In this document: in pieces, positions 56,008 to 64,000 of the stretch
How the letters are laid out: every line of letters starts with the position of its first letter
How positions within the stretch are numbered: the first letter of the stretch is position 1
IMG/VR virus record: IMGVR_UViG_3300043015_000560
Coordinates: 1-64,000 of that record
Source of the DNA: a virus
Direction: 5' to 3' (one strand)
Length of the DNA: 64,000 nt
Made by a program: the position numbers and the translations under genes
Notes under the pieces: generated by a model
Databases searched by the model: none
What the model was told of the DNA's origin: nothing
Seen by the model: the letters and a program-made list of their open reading frames with translations, nothing else

Positions 56008-56623
56008 ATCTTTTTGCTATGTCCTCTTGAACTGATTCTTGTCCATTCAATAATGCTATTGTTGCGTCTTTTATTTTACCACCATCAAACCAAAATGAAT
56101 AAACCTCATTTTCGGGAAAGTGTTCAAATGTAAAACTCTCATGGTATAAAAACCTATCATCACCTGCATACTTTACCATATAGTAATCTTTATTCTTTTC
56201 CCAGTAATCATATATATGTCTGTTATCTTCCCACATCATCACACTAGAATTAAAATTGCTTAAATAATTATATGACCACCTACTGTCTTTGTGATAAGGG
56301 AATTCTTGAGGTTTCCAGTAAGTGTAACATATGATGGGGTTCTTGTCAAGCATTTTCCACAAATGTTCTATACCTTTTTGTATTCTAATATCTAAGTCTA
56401 AATAAAGAACTTTGCCTAAGTTTTCAAGTTTGAACAGTTTAACCTTTTCCCAATGCCCTTCAATTTCATGATCTATAGGTATTGTTGTTATATTTTTATT
56501 GAGTCCAATAGGATTATCAGTTACACAGACGCGGTTGTAGTCACCTGGAATAGAATTATAAATACGATTAACGTCCTCAGACGTATATTTGTCCCCGTAT
56601 TTTAATGTCAAAATTGTTTTCAT
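55973..56623 (-). CDS. Glycosyltransferase-like, array member 4
   Basis: 216 residues, the shortest and most diverged of the four. LTLKYGDKYTSEDVNRIY, VLYLDLDIRIQKGI and a SYNYLSNFNSSVMMW segment keep the family pattern. It is the first gene of the minus-strand run. No late box and no full consensus promoter is evident directly upstream of it, between 56624 and 56675. Confidence 0.65.
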   Translation of the reverse strand: MKTILTLKYGDKYTSEDVNRIYNSIPGDYNRVCVTDNPIGLNKNITTIPIDHEIEGHWEKVKLFKLENLGKVLYLDLDIRIQKGIEHLWKMLDKNPIICYTYWKPQEFPYHKDSRWSYNYLSNFNSSVMMWEDNRHIYDYWEKNKDYYMVKYAGDDRFLYHESFTFEHFPENEVYSFWFDGGKIKDATIALLNGQESVQEDIAKRYDELRMYQMGK

Positions 56624-56640
56624 ATCAAGTTATATTTTCT

Positions 56641-56648
56641 TATAAATA
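56641..56648 (+). promoter_or_regulatory. T4-type late promoter box for fibre genes
   Basis: TATAAATA, 26 nt before the ATG at 56675, with AAAAGGA as ribosome-binding site between them. Confidence 0.7.
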
Positions 56649-56674
56649 AACGAGTATAAAAGGATAACCCGTAA

Positions 56675-57001
56675 ATGGCAACTGTTTCAAATTTAGTAAT
56701 AGATCAAGGTACAACTTTTTCTCTTACTATGCAATTAGATAACGAAGACGGTTCAGATAAGGACCTGACTAGTTATACTGTGAATTCGCAAATACGAAAA
56801 TCGTATTACAGTAATACTTATACAAGTTTTACAACCGCGAAAACAAATTTGACGGGCGAATTAACCATATCTTTAACAGCAGAACAGACTTCAAGTCTTA
56901 AAGCAGGAAGATATGTATATGATATTGAGATTTCCTCAAGTGCAGAAACATTAAGAGTGCTTGAAGGAATCGTAACAGTAACTCCAGAGGTAACCCGATA
57001 A
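56675..57001 (+). CDS. Small fibre-associated beta protein, 108 aa
   Basis: FSLTMQLDNEDGSDKDLTSY and YVYDIEISSSAETLRVLEG form an immunoglobulin-like or BppU-N-terminal-like beta fold common in fibre operons of marine T4-like phages. It opens the late fibre operon and its stop overlaps the next ATG. Confidence 0.65.
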   Translation: MATVSNLVIDQGTTFSLTMQLDNEDGSDKDLTSYTVNSQIRKSYYSNTYTSFTTAKTNLTGELTISLTAEQTSSLKAGRYVYDIEISSSAETLRVLEGIVTVTPEVTR

Positions 57002-57234
57002 TGGCTATCAAGATAACTATACCAAGTAGTGGATCTTCAAACCGAGTAATTACTAACACCACCAAAAACTCTAAACAGGTGACCAGTGCTAAAGTAGAAC
57101 AGCTCGCGAATATCGACATATCGAATGGTTTACAGGATGGTTATACACTGGTATATGATGAGCCTACGGGCAAGTGGGTAGCACAAAATATCGAAGCAGG
57201 ACAATTGGAAAGCTTAGATGGTGGTACTTATTAA
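57001..57234 (+). CDS. Small fibre-associated protein, 77 aa, ends LDGGTY
   Basis: A beta-rich small protein (ITIPSSGSSNRVITNT; DGYTLVYDEPTGKWVAQN). The C-terminal SLDGGTY recurs at the ends of the proteins at 57287-58819 and 59356-59610, so it may be a shared docking tail. TAATG-type overlap with the previous gene. Confidence 0.65.
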   Translation: MAIKITIPSSGSSNRVITNTTKNSKQVTSAKVEQLANIDISNGLQDGYTLVYDEPTGKWVAQNIEAGQLESLDGGTY

Positions 57235-57286
57235 GAGTTTTAATTTATATTATAAAATTACAAACAAACATTCTAGGAGATAATAA

Positions 57287-58819
57287 ATGGCAACAGTAAT
57301 TCAAATTAAAAGAAGTACCGCAGCTACAGCCCCTACAACATCGGATCTAAACGAAGGCGAACTGGCGTATAGCCAGGATAAAGCCAACTCAGGTGATTCC
57401 GCGATTCTTTATATTGAATCGGTTGATTCCTCAAATCAACAGGTTGTACATAAAATCGGTGGTAAATTTTACACCGATATCGTAGACGGTGCCTCTTCTT
57501 CTAACACAGCTTCACAGCTTGTTAAGAGAGACGCAAGTGGAGATTTCTCTGCAGGAACAATTACAGCTGATCTTACAGGTAACGTAACAGGAGATTTAAC
57601 CGGAGATGTCACAGGTGACGTAACAGGCGACCTTACTGGTAACGTAACGGGTAATGTCACAGGTGACGTAACAGGCGATGTAACCGGCGATATCACTGGT
57701 GCAGTAACAGGTAACGTAACAGGTGATGTAACTGGTGACCTTACAGGTAATGTAACAGGTAACGTAACAGGTGATGTAACTGGTGACCTTACAGGTAACG
57801 CAGATACAGCAACAACAGCAGCGGCACTAACAACAGCTAGAGCAATTGCTCTTACAGGTGACGTAACAGGTACAGTAAATTTTGACGGTTCAGGCGATGT
57901 AAGTATTGCAACTACAATGGCAGCAGACGCTATTGCACTTGGTACAGACACTACAGGTAACTATGTTGCCACAGTAGCAGACGCAGGAAGCGGCAACCTT
58001 ACAGTAACTGGCTCAGGTTCTGAAACAGCAGGTGTAACACTTGATCTTTCTAACTCAGGCGTATCCGCAGGTTCATACGGTTCTACAACAGCAGTTCCTG
58101 TTTTAACAGTAGACGCTAAAGGTAGGGTCACTGCTGCAACTACAGCAGCAATTGCAACATCATTTGATATTGCAGCGGACAGTGGAACAAATGATACAGT
58201 AGCTGGTGGCGAAACACTTACTTTTGCTGGTACAGCTAACGAAGTAACAACAACCGTATCAGACAATCAAATTCAAGTTGGACTAGCAACAAACCCAACA
58301 ATTGGCGGTAACCTAACTGTATCTGGTAACTTAACAGTTTCTGGAACTACAACACAGGTTAACTCTCAGACATTGACAGTTAATGATCCATTATTTAAAG
58401 TAGCAACTGGCAACTCTAGTGACGCTTTAGACATTGGTTTTTATGGTATCTTTAACGACGGCGCTGACAAATACTCTGGTTTATTCAGAGATGCTAATGA
58501 CGGTAAATACAAAATGTTTACTGGCTCTAGCGTTGAGCCTACAACAACTGTTGACACTACAGCAAGTGGCTATTCCGTAGCAACATTGGTTGCCAACATT
58601 GAAGGCAACGTAACAGGCGGAACTATTTCTGGACTATCAGCAGCGATTGGTGTTGCAGACGGTGGTACTGGCGCAAGCACTTTTACTTCAAACGGTATCG
58701 TTTATGGTAACGGAACTAGCGCTCTACAAGTAACAGCAGCAGGCACAGAAGGGCAACTGTTAATGGCAGATGCTAGCGGCACGCCTGTTTGGGCAACACT
58801 AGACGGCGGTACGTTCTAG
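57287..58819 (+). CDS. Tail fibre protein with TG[DN][VL] repeat
   Basis: 510 residues; AGGAG before the ATG. The N-terminal IQIKRSTAATAPTTSDLNEG is a typical fibre start. Residues about 94-171 are a four-residue repeat of V/L-T-G-D/N; residues about 340-400 hold NLTVSGTTTQVNSQTL, also found in the 654-aa fibre. It ends TLDGGTF. A trimeric beta shaft is likely. Confidence 0.78.
   Translation: MATVIQIKRSTAATAPTTSDLNEGELAYSQDKANSGDSAILYIESVDSSNQQVVHKIGGKFYTDIVDGASSSNTASQLVKRDASGDFSAGTITADLTGNVTGDLTGDVTGDVTGDLTGNVTGNVTGDVTGDVTGDITGAVTGNVTGDVTGDLTGNVTGNVTGDVTGDLTGNADTATTAAALTTARAIALTGDVTGTVNFDGSGDVSIATTMAADAIALGTDTTGNYVATVADAGSGNLTVTGSGSETAGVTLDLSNSGVSAGSYGSTTAVPVLTVDAKGRVTAATTAAIATSFDIAADSGTNDTVAGGETLTFAGTANEVTTTVSDNQIQVGLATNPTIGGNLTVSGNLTVSGTTTQVNSQTLTVNDPLFKVATGNSSDALDIGFYGIFNDGADKYSGLFRDANDGKYKMFTGSSVEPTTTVDTTASGYSVATLVANIEGNVTGGTISGLSAAIGVADGGTGASTFTSNGIVYGNGTSALQVTAAGTEGQLLMADASGTPVWATLDGGTF
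57565..57800 (+). repeat. 12-nt-period coding repeat (VTGD/N)
   Basis: About 19 repeats of a four-codon unit with synonymous and D/N, V/L changes. Confidence 0.9.
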
Positions 58820-58842
58820 AATAATTAATTAAAGGAAATATT

Positions 58843-59085
58843 ATGAGTGAACAAAATCCAAATAATGTAGTTGACGAATATATTGCATTACTAAGTGCAA
58901 AACTTAACGAAACAACGCAAGAAAATCTCGTTCTAAAAGCTAGAATGAATATCTTACAAAAAGAACGAGATGCTCTTACGGCTCAGTTAGAAGAGTTAAA
59001 CATACAGGAGAAAGAGGAAGATGGTAGACACAGTAATCAAACTGAAGAGGTCGGAAACAGCTTCGGCGGTGCCCACGCAGGCTAA
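58843..59085 (+). CDS. Small coiled-coil protein, 80 aa
   Basis: AAGGAAA precedes the ATG. Residues 10-58 form a helical heptad pattern (LSAKLNETTQENLVLKARMN; QKERDALTAQLEEL). The last 20 residues overlap the next gene by 65 nt in another frame. It may be an assembly chaperone or a trimerising piece for the fibres. Confidence 0.6.
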   Translation: MSEQNPNNVVDEYIALLSAKLNETTQENLVLKARMNILQKERDALTAQLEELNIQEKEEDGRHSNQTEEVGNSFGGAHAG

Positions 59086-59332
59086 CTTAGAAGTTGGTGA
59101 GGTTGCTCTAAATTTAGCAGACAAGATACTTTATACAAAGAATACCGACGGTGCGGTTGTAGCAGTATCTAACTATGTTGTAGGAGATGCCAACTTGGTG
59201 TTCCCAACAGGTGATTACGGCGACATGACTGCATCAAGTGTAGATGCTTTTGGTGTTGCAACTGAAAGATCTTATGATTGCCGAACTGCTCCTCCTGGAA
59301 TACTTATAACTGAAGATTTCGGAACACTTTAA
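59021..59332 (+). CDS. Small fibre-like protein, 103 aa
   Basis: IKLKRSETASAVPTQANLEV is the same type of N-terminal fibre module as in the 510-aa fibre. GGAGAAAGAGG lies before the ATG. It overlaps the coiled-coil gene by 65 nt, unusually long for this genome. The C-terminus (ITEDFGTL) faintly resembles the LDGGTY-type end. Confidence 0.65.
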   Translation: MVDTVIKLKRSETASAVPTQANLEVGEVALNLADKILYTKNTDGAVVAVSNYVVGDANLVFPTGDYGDMTASSVDAFGVATERSYDCRTAPPGILITEDFGTL

Positions 59333-59355
59333 TTCAAAATCTAGGAGTATAACCA

Positions 59356-59610
59356 ATGACAACTCAAGTACAATTTAGAAGAGGTACTACAGCAGAAAAC
59401 AATAATTTCACTGGCTTAGCCGGAGAGGTTACAGTTAATACTGGTAACTATGCTATGAGAGTTCACGATGGTGCTACTCAAGGCGGTCACGAATTGATGC
59501 TAGCTTCGGCTTCTAATATTTCAGGTAACATACCCTTTACAAATATTAGTGGTACGGTAGAAGCAGATACCCTCGCTGACGGCTCTACATTAGACGGCGG
59601 AACATATTAA
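59356..59610 (+). CDS. Small fibre-like protein, 84 aa, ends LDGGTY
   Basis: TQVQFRRGTTAENNNFTGLA and MRVHDGATQGGHEL are shared almost word for word with the N-terminus of the following 654-aa fibre, so it is a truncated or stand-alone copy of that head module with a different tail. AGGAG before the ATG. Confidence 0.7.
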   Translation: MTTQVQFRRGTTAENNNFTGLAGEVTVNTGNYAMRVHDGATQGGHELMLASASNISGNIPFTNISGTVEADTLADGSTLDGGTY

Positions 59611-59629
59611 ATAATTTAGGAGATTAGAA

Positions 59630-61594
59630 ATGCCAACACAGGTACAATTTAGACGTGGAACTGAAGCACAAAACAATGCTTTTACTGGTGCCGCCGGTGA
59701 ACTTTCCTTCGATACAGAGAACTCAGAACTCCGTGTCCATGATGGAAGCACACAAGGTGGATATGTAATAGCAAAAGACTCAGCAGTTCCCACAACATCA
59801 GATGACCTTACAGAAGGGTCAACAAATCTATTTTCAACGAACGAACGTATTGACGATAGAGTAGCTGCTCTTTTAGCAGCAGGCACCGGCATCACATTGT
59901 CTTATGACGATGATGCTGGAACATTAACAATTAACGGACAATCTGGAGACATTACAGGCGTTACAGCAGGTAATGGTTTGACAGGTGGCGGTGAGTCTGG
60001 ACTAGTAGAAGTTAATGTTGTCGGAGGAACAGGTATCAGTGTAAATGCAGATAGCATTACTGTTGATATGACGGACTTCAGCACTGACGACTTAGCAGAA
60101 GGTTCAACCAAGCTTTACTATACAGATGCTAGAGCACAAGCAGCCATTAGTGGCGGCACAGGTGTTACAGTAACATCTGGTTCAGTAGCAATTGGACAAG
60201 CAGTAGATACTACATCTAACCCAACTTTTGCAGGTGCTACATTTACAACAGACGTTGAAATGCAAGGCGATATTATCCCAGATACAGATAATACACATAG
60301 TCTTGGTAGCACAACAAAACAATGGAGGGACGTATACGTAGGTCCTGGTTCATTATATGTAAACGGACAACAGGTTGTTTCTGATAACTCAGGTACAATC
60401 ACTGTTTCTGCAGATGCAAACCAAAACCTATCACTTCAAACAAGTGGTTCAGGCGATGTAGAGTTAGATGCAACTGGATCAGGTGTTATTGCAATTAAAG
60501 GACCTCTTCAACTAGAAGACGGTATTAATATTACAAACAGCGCCGGCAACGCAATTGCATTCACAAACCCAATCAACGTTGATTCGCTTGAATCTAAAAC
60601 AGCAGATACAGACTTAACACTTACTGGTAAAGGTACAGGTAAAGTTTATGTCAATGATAATTTAGAAGCAACAGGCAACGTGGTGATTGGTGGAGACTTA
60701 ACAGTTTCTGGAACTACAACAACTGTCAACTCTGAAACAATTAGTTTGGCTGATAACATTATCGACTTAAACAGCAACTTTACTTCTGGAACTCCTAGTG
60801 AGAATGCAGGAATTAGAGTTCTTCGAGGAGATTCGACAGCAGTACAACTTAAATGGGTTGAAGCAGTTGATCAGTGGCAGTTTACAAACAACGGCTCTGA
60901 CTATTCAGAAATGGTTGGCGCAGACACAACACAAACATTAACAAACAAAACAATTAGCGGTTCGGATAACACATTATCTAATATTGCCAACGGCTCTTTG
61001 TCTAACTCAGAAATTACAATTAACGGTGTAGCTACAGCGTTAGGCGGAACTAGAACTTTAGACACAGATGACTTAGCTGAAGGCTCCAACTTGTTCTACA
61101 CAGATGCAAGAGCAAATGCTCGAGTAGCTGCGGCAACAGGTGCCAACTTAGATCTAAGTAGCAAAGACACTGCAGACTTGGCTGAAGGTACAAGTTTATA
61201 CTTTACTGACGCAAGAGCAAGAGCAGCAATTAGCGCTACAGGCGATGTAAGTTATAATAGTGGAACAGGTGTTATTAGCTTTAATGAGTCGTATTCTACT
61301 CCTTCAGAACTACTGACAGCTATTAAAACAGTTGACGGTGCAGGTTCAGGATTAGATTCCGCTTTACTAGAAGGAAATGCAGCATCGTTCTTTACTAATG
61401 CTTCTAACATGGTTAGCGGTACTCTTCCAAGTGCTAGACTTCCAGAATTAACAGTAGCTGACTTTGCTGGAGCGGCGATTCTAAATAGCTCAGAAACATT
61501 TGCTAGTAACGATACTTCATTGTTAACAGCATCTGCTATTGAGAACAGATATAGAATCGACATATATAATACTAGTGGAACACTGCTTAACTAA
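59630..61594 (+). CDS. Tail fibre protein, 654 aa
   Basis: The N-terminal module (TQVQFRRGTEAQNNAFTGAA; LRVHDGSTQGGYVI) is followed by repeated DDLAEGSTKLYYTDARAQAA-type blocks (at least four: about residues 62, 147, 478, 509), and a middle part with NINSEx/NTTVNSETISLADN-like strands. This is the standard architecture of long T4-like marine phage fibres. It ends NTSGTLLN. It probably recognises the host surface. Confidence 0.8.
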   Translation: MPTQVQFRRGTEAQNNAFTGAAGELSFDTENSELRVHDGSTQGGYVIAKDSAVPTTSDDLTEGSTNLFSTNERIDDRVAALLAAGTGITLSYDDDAGTLTINGQSGDITGVTAGNGLTGGGESGLVEVNVVGGTGISVNADSITVDMTDFSTDDLAEGSTKLYYTDARAQAAISGGTGVTVTSGSVAIGQAVDTTSNPTFAGATFTTDVEMQGDIIPDTDNTHSLGSTTKQWRDVYVGPGSLYVNGQQVVSDNSGTITVSADANQNLSLQTSGSGDVELDATGSGVIAIKGPLQLEDGINITNSAGNAIAFTNPINVDSLESKTADTDLTLTGKGTGKVYVNDNLEATGNVVIGGDLTVSGTTTTVNSETISLADNIIDLNSNFTSGTPSENAGIRVLRGDSTAVQLKWVEAVDQWQFTNNGSDYSEMVGADTTQTLTNKTISGSDNTLSNIANGSLSNSEITINGVATALGGTRTLDTDDLAEGSNLFYTDARANARVAAATGANLDLSSKDTADLAEGTSLYFTDARARAAISATGDVSYNSGTGVISFNESYSTPSELLTAIKTVDGAGSGLDSALLEGNAASFFTNASNMVSGTLPSARLPELTVADFAGAAILNSSETFASNDTSLLTASAIENRYRIDIYNTSGTLLN

Positions 61595-61608
61595 ATTAGG
61601 GTAAATGT

Positions 61609-62577
61609 ATGGCTTTATCAACACGACAGGAACTTATAGATTATTGTCTTAGACGATTAGGGTTTCCAGTCATAGAGATTAACGTTGACGAAGACCAAGT
61701 CAACGATCGCATCGACGATGCCATACAACTCTGGCAGGAATATCATTTCGATGGTGTTGAAAGAACTTATGTTCAACACCAAGTCACAGGTAGCAGTTTA
61801 AGGATTGCTACATCTATTGCAGGTAGTTTTCAAAAGGGCGAGAAATTAACTGGCGGAACTTCTGGGGCTACAACTGTAGTCTCTTCCGGAGCGCTTAATA
61901 CTATTACAGTAGAAAAGATTTCTGGAACTTTTGTGGGCGGAGAACAAATTACCGGCTCACAATCAGGACTAGTTGCAACTCTTCAGAGCACAGACTTCTA
62001 CTCCGCAGGTGATATAGAAAACGGTTGGGTTCCTATCAGTAACGGAATTACTGGTATTATTAGAATGTTCAACTTTGGTGGTGCAGCACAGTCTAACACT
62101 AAAGATGGAACATTGTTTGATTTAATGTATCAATTTAGGCAAAATGATCTTTATAACCTAATGGGTGCAGACATGACATACTATTCAATGGTACAGTCTC
62201 ACCTAACGACTCTAGAACAACTACTTGTAACTCAAAGACAAATACGTTGGAATAGAAAAACAAATAGATTATATATTGATACGGATTGGGATAGAACCTT
62301 CAATCCAGGTGATTACATTGTGGCAGAGGCATATGCTATTGTTGACCCCGCAACGTATTCAGAGGTTTATGATGATATGTTTTTGAAAAAATATGCTACT
62401 GCTCTTATCAAAAGACAGTGGGGAGAAAACATGAAGAAGTTTGGAGGCATAGCACTACCTGGAGGAGTTACTTTAAACGGTGACCAAATCTTTCAAGAAG
62501 CAATCACTGATATCAATAATATTGAAGATGAGATGCAGAGAAGATATGAGTTACCCCCTAGCTTCTACGTGGGGTAA
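61609..62577 (+). CDS. 13: Neck protein gp13
   Basis: 322 residues. RQELIDYCLRRLGFPVIEIN, then DDAIQLWQEYHFDG and the C-terminal half (YDDMFLKKYATALIKRQWGE; EEMQRRYELPPS-like end) identify gp13, a head completion protein. Residues about 70-125 contain an inserted beta repeat (FQKGEKLTGGTSGATTVVSS; GTFVGGEQITGSQSGLVA). T4 gp13 is 309 aa. Confidence 0.93.
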   Translation: MALSTRQELIDYCLRRLGFPVIEINVDEDQVNDRIDDAIQLWQEYHFDGVERTYVQHQVTGSSLRIATSIAGSFQKGEKLTGGTSGATTVVSSGALNTITVEKISGTFVGGEQITGSQSGLVATLQSTDFYSAGDIENGWVPISNGITGIIRMFNFGGAAQSNTKDGTLFDLMYQFRQNDLYNLMGADMTYYSMVQSHLTTLEQLLVTQRQIRWNRKTNRLYIDTDWDRTFNPGDYIVAEAYAIVDPATYSEVYDDMFLKKYATALIKRQWGENMKKFGGIALPGGVTLNGDQIFQEAITDINNIEDEMQRRYELPPSFYVG

Positions 62578-62579
62578 GC

Positions 62580-63329
62580 ATGGCAACGAATTTTTACTTT
62601 CAGAATGGTGATACAAGCGGAACCACTAATGAACAAAGATTAGTAGAAGACCTTGTAATTGAATCATTAAAAATCTATGGGCACGATATTTACTATATGC
62701 CCAGAACACTTGTAAACAGAGACACTATCTTTGATGAGGATACCTTATCTCAGTTTACTCAATCATATCCATTAGAAATGTATTTGGAAAATGTAAACGG
62801 CTTTGACGGCGAAGGCGATCTGTTTACAAAGTTTGGTATTGAAATAAGAGACCAAGCTACATTTATAGTTTCTCAGAGACGCTGGGAAGAAACCACTTTA
62901 ACTAGTGGAGGAACATTTACTCTTAATGAGCGTCCTGCAGAAGGAGATCTTTTATATTTTCCAAAGACAGGTTCTATATTTGAAATTAAACTTGTAGAAT
63001 TTACTAACCCATTCTATCAAGTCGGTAAACTTTTTGTATATAGATTACAATGCGAATTGTTCCAGTACAGCTCAGAGGTATTGGATACAGGCACAGATGC
63101 CGATGAAATAGAAGACACTAATAGCTTGGATATGTTACAATATCAAATGTTGTTAGAAGACGGTGGACTTCTTAAGCAAGAAGTGGGTGGAGGATTAGTT
63201 CTAGAAGAATATCAAGCACAAAAAACAAATGTTAATACTGACAATACAGACTTTATTACTCAGAATGAAATTGAGTCTATCCTAGACTTCTCAGAAATTA
63301 ATCCATTCGGTGAGCTAGGAGGAAGTTAA
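62580..63329 (+). CDS. 14: Neck protein gp14
   Basis: 249 residues (T4 gp14 is 256). EQRLVEDLVIESLKIYGHDI, YYMPRTLVNRDTIFDED and SYPLEMYLENVNGFDGEGD are gp14 hallmarks. With gp13 it closes the filled head and receives the tail. It starts 2 nt after gp13 and leads into gp15. Confidence 0.95.
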   Translation: MATNFYFQNGDTSGTTNEQRLVEDLVIESLKIYGHDIYYMPRTLVNRDTIFDEDTLSQFTQSYPLEMYLENVNGFDGEGDLFTKFGIEIRDQATFIVSQRRWEETTLTSGGTFTLNERPAEGDLLYFPKTGSIFEIKLVEFTNPFYQVGKLFVYRLQCELFQYSSEVLDTGTDADEIEDTNSLDMLQYQMLLEDGGLLKQEVGGGLVLEEYQAQKTNVNTDNTDFITQNEIESILDFSEINPFGELGGS

Positions 63330-63332
63330 ATT

Positions 63333-64000
63333 ATGTTTAAAAATAAAACCTTTTATCACTCTCATATAAAGAAGGCTATTGTAGCTTTTGGTATGATATT
63401 TAATAATATTAATATTGAGAGGAAAGACAAAGACGGAACTGTATCGCAAGTTATTAGGGTTCCTTTGTCATATTCAACAAAACAAAAGTTCTTAGCTAGG
63501 ATCGCCGCTGTACCCGACATTACCGAATATCGAGATGTACAAATAACATTGCCTAGGATCGGGTTTGAAATTACTGGTTTACAGTATGACTCAGCTAGAA
63601 AAATTTCTCCTATACAAAGAAACCGAGCAGTGGGCGCAGGAGATGATACTAATACAGTAAGAACTACATTTATATCTACGCCATATAATATGGGCATTGC
63701 ATTATATGTCTTTGCTAAAAACCAAGAAGATGCTTTACAGGTTGTGGAACAGGTATTCCCGTTCTTCAATCCAGACTTTAATGTTACAATCAACGAGCTA
63801 CCAGAACTAGGAATCAAAAGAGATATTAAGATCACTTTAGACGGGGTAGATTATGATGACCAATATGAGGGAGACTTTACATCTAGACAAAGTATCATAT
63901 GGACATTAAACTTTACGATGCGTCTAAACTTCTATGGTTACGTTGCTAACGTGGGAGTTATTAAAGAATCAATTGCTAAACTATACACTGATATAGATTT
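63333..64000 (+). CDS. 15: Tail sheath completion/stabilisation protein gp15 (3' end outside window)
   Basis: ATG at 63333 after AGGAGG; the frame stays open to the window end (about 222 residues visible). NKTFYHSHIKKAIVAFGMIF, RAVGAGDDTN and YNMGIALYVFAKNQEDALQV, followed by EQVFPFFNPDF, are characteristic of gp15, which caps the finished tail and binds the neck. The order 13-14-15 is as in T4. Confidence 0.95.
   Translation, partial: MFKNKTFYHSHIKKAIVAFGMIFNNINIERKDKDGTVSQVIRVPLSYSTKQKFLARIAAVPDITEYRDVQITLPRIGFEITGLQYDSARKISPIQRNRAVGAGDDTNTVRTTFISTPYNMGIALYVFAKNQEDALQVVEQVFPFFNPDFNVTINELPELGIKRDIKITLDGVDYDDQYEGDFTSRQSIIWTLNFTMRLNFYGYVANVGVIKESIAKLYTDID

Overview
This window is part of the genome of a T4-like (Straboviridae-like/cyanophage-like) tailed marine myovirus. 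The evidence is a nearly complete set of T4-type baseplate, neck, replication and late-transcription genes (gp33, gp59, gp32, gp26, gp51, gp4, gp48, gp53, gp5, gp25, gp6, gp8, gp13, gp14, gp15), a phage PhoH, and AT-rich DNA with arginine coded mainly by AGA. I see no photosynthesis genes. A chorismate-mutase-like gene of alphaproteobacterial type and a circularly permuted two-piece tmRNA point to an alphaproteobacterial host, with a SAR11/Pelagibacter myophage as the best guess. Permuted tmRNA alone would also fit a cyanobacterial host.

Layout. (1) 1-0.6 kb: 3' part of an ATP-dependent DNA ligase. (2) 0.6-13 kb: a tightly overlapping accessory cassette with a membrane protein, methyltransferase, fatty acid desaturase, two radical SAM paralogues, three SGNH-hydrolase-like proteins, a sugar epimerase, two paralogous putative glycosyltransferases and a NodU-type carbamoyltransferase; it probably builds or modifies a glycan or lipid-linked surface structure. 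(3) 13-21 kb: PhoH, PD-(D/E)XK exonuclease, permuted tmRNA, SleB-type wall hydrolase, a second epimerase, the gp33-gp59-gp32 block, a sulfotransferase-like gene, tRNA-Arg(UCU), and small genes ending with the chorismate-mutase-like gene. (4) 21-28 kb, minus strand: a 949-aa probable tape-measure protein preceded by gp26/gp51, which appear to be joined by a -1 frameshift, then a tail-tube-fold protein, an unassigned protein, gp4, a small protein and a short AMP-binding (ANL) enzyme. (5) 28-48.8 kb, plus strand: baseplate operon gp48-gp53-hub-gp5-gp25-gp6-gp7-like-gp8-large DUF4815-like protein, then fibre genes. (6) 49-56.6 kb: an accessory island with a glycosyltransferase, methyltransferase and oxygenase-like gene on plus, facing a minus-strand run of four paralogous glycosyltransferases, a methyltransferase and an odd glycosyltransferase-like/radical-SAM-like fusion. 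(7) 56.7-61.6 kb: low-complexity tail fibre genes. (8) 61.6-64 kb: neck/tail completion genes gp13, gp14 and gp15 (gp15 runs off the end).

Regulation is unusually readable. Six perfect or near-perfect sigma70 promoters (TTGACA, 17-bp spacer, TATAAT) occur on plus and one perfect match on minus; T4-type late boxes (TATAAATA) precede structural operons and the tmRNA. In three places the late box is followed by exactly 5 nt and then ATG with no ribosome-binding site in between, suggesting leaderless late mRNAs. The most unusual items are the phage permuted tmRNA (tag ANANDYALAA), the gp26-gp51 frameshift signal, the phage chorismate-mutase-like gene, and the internal promoter that coincides with a domain boundary in the 501-aa fusion gene.
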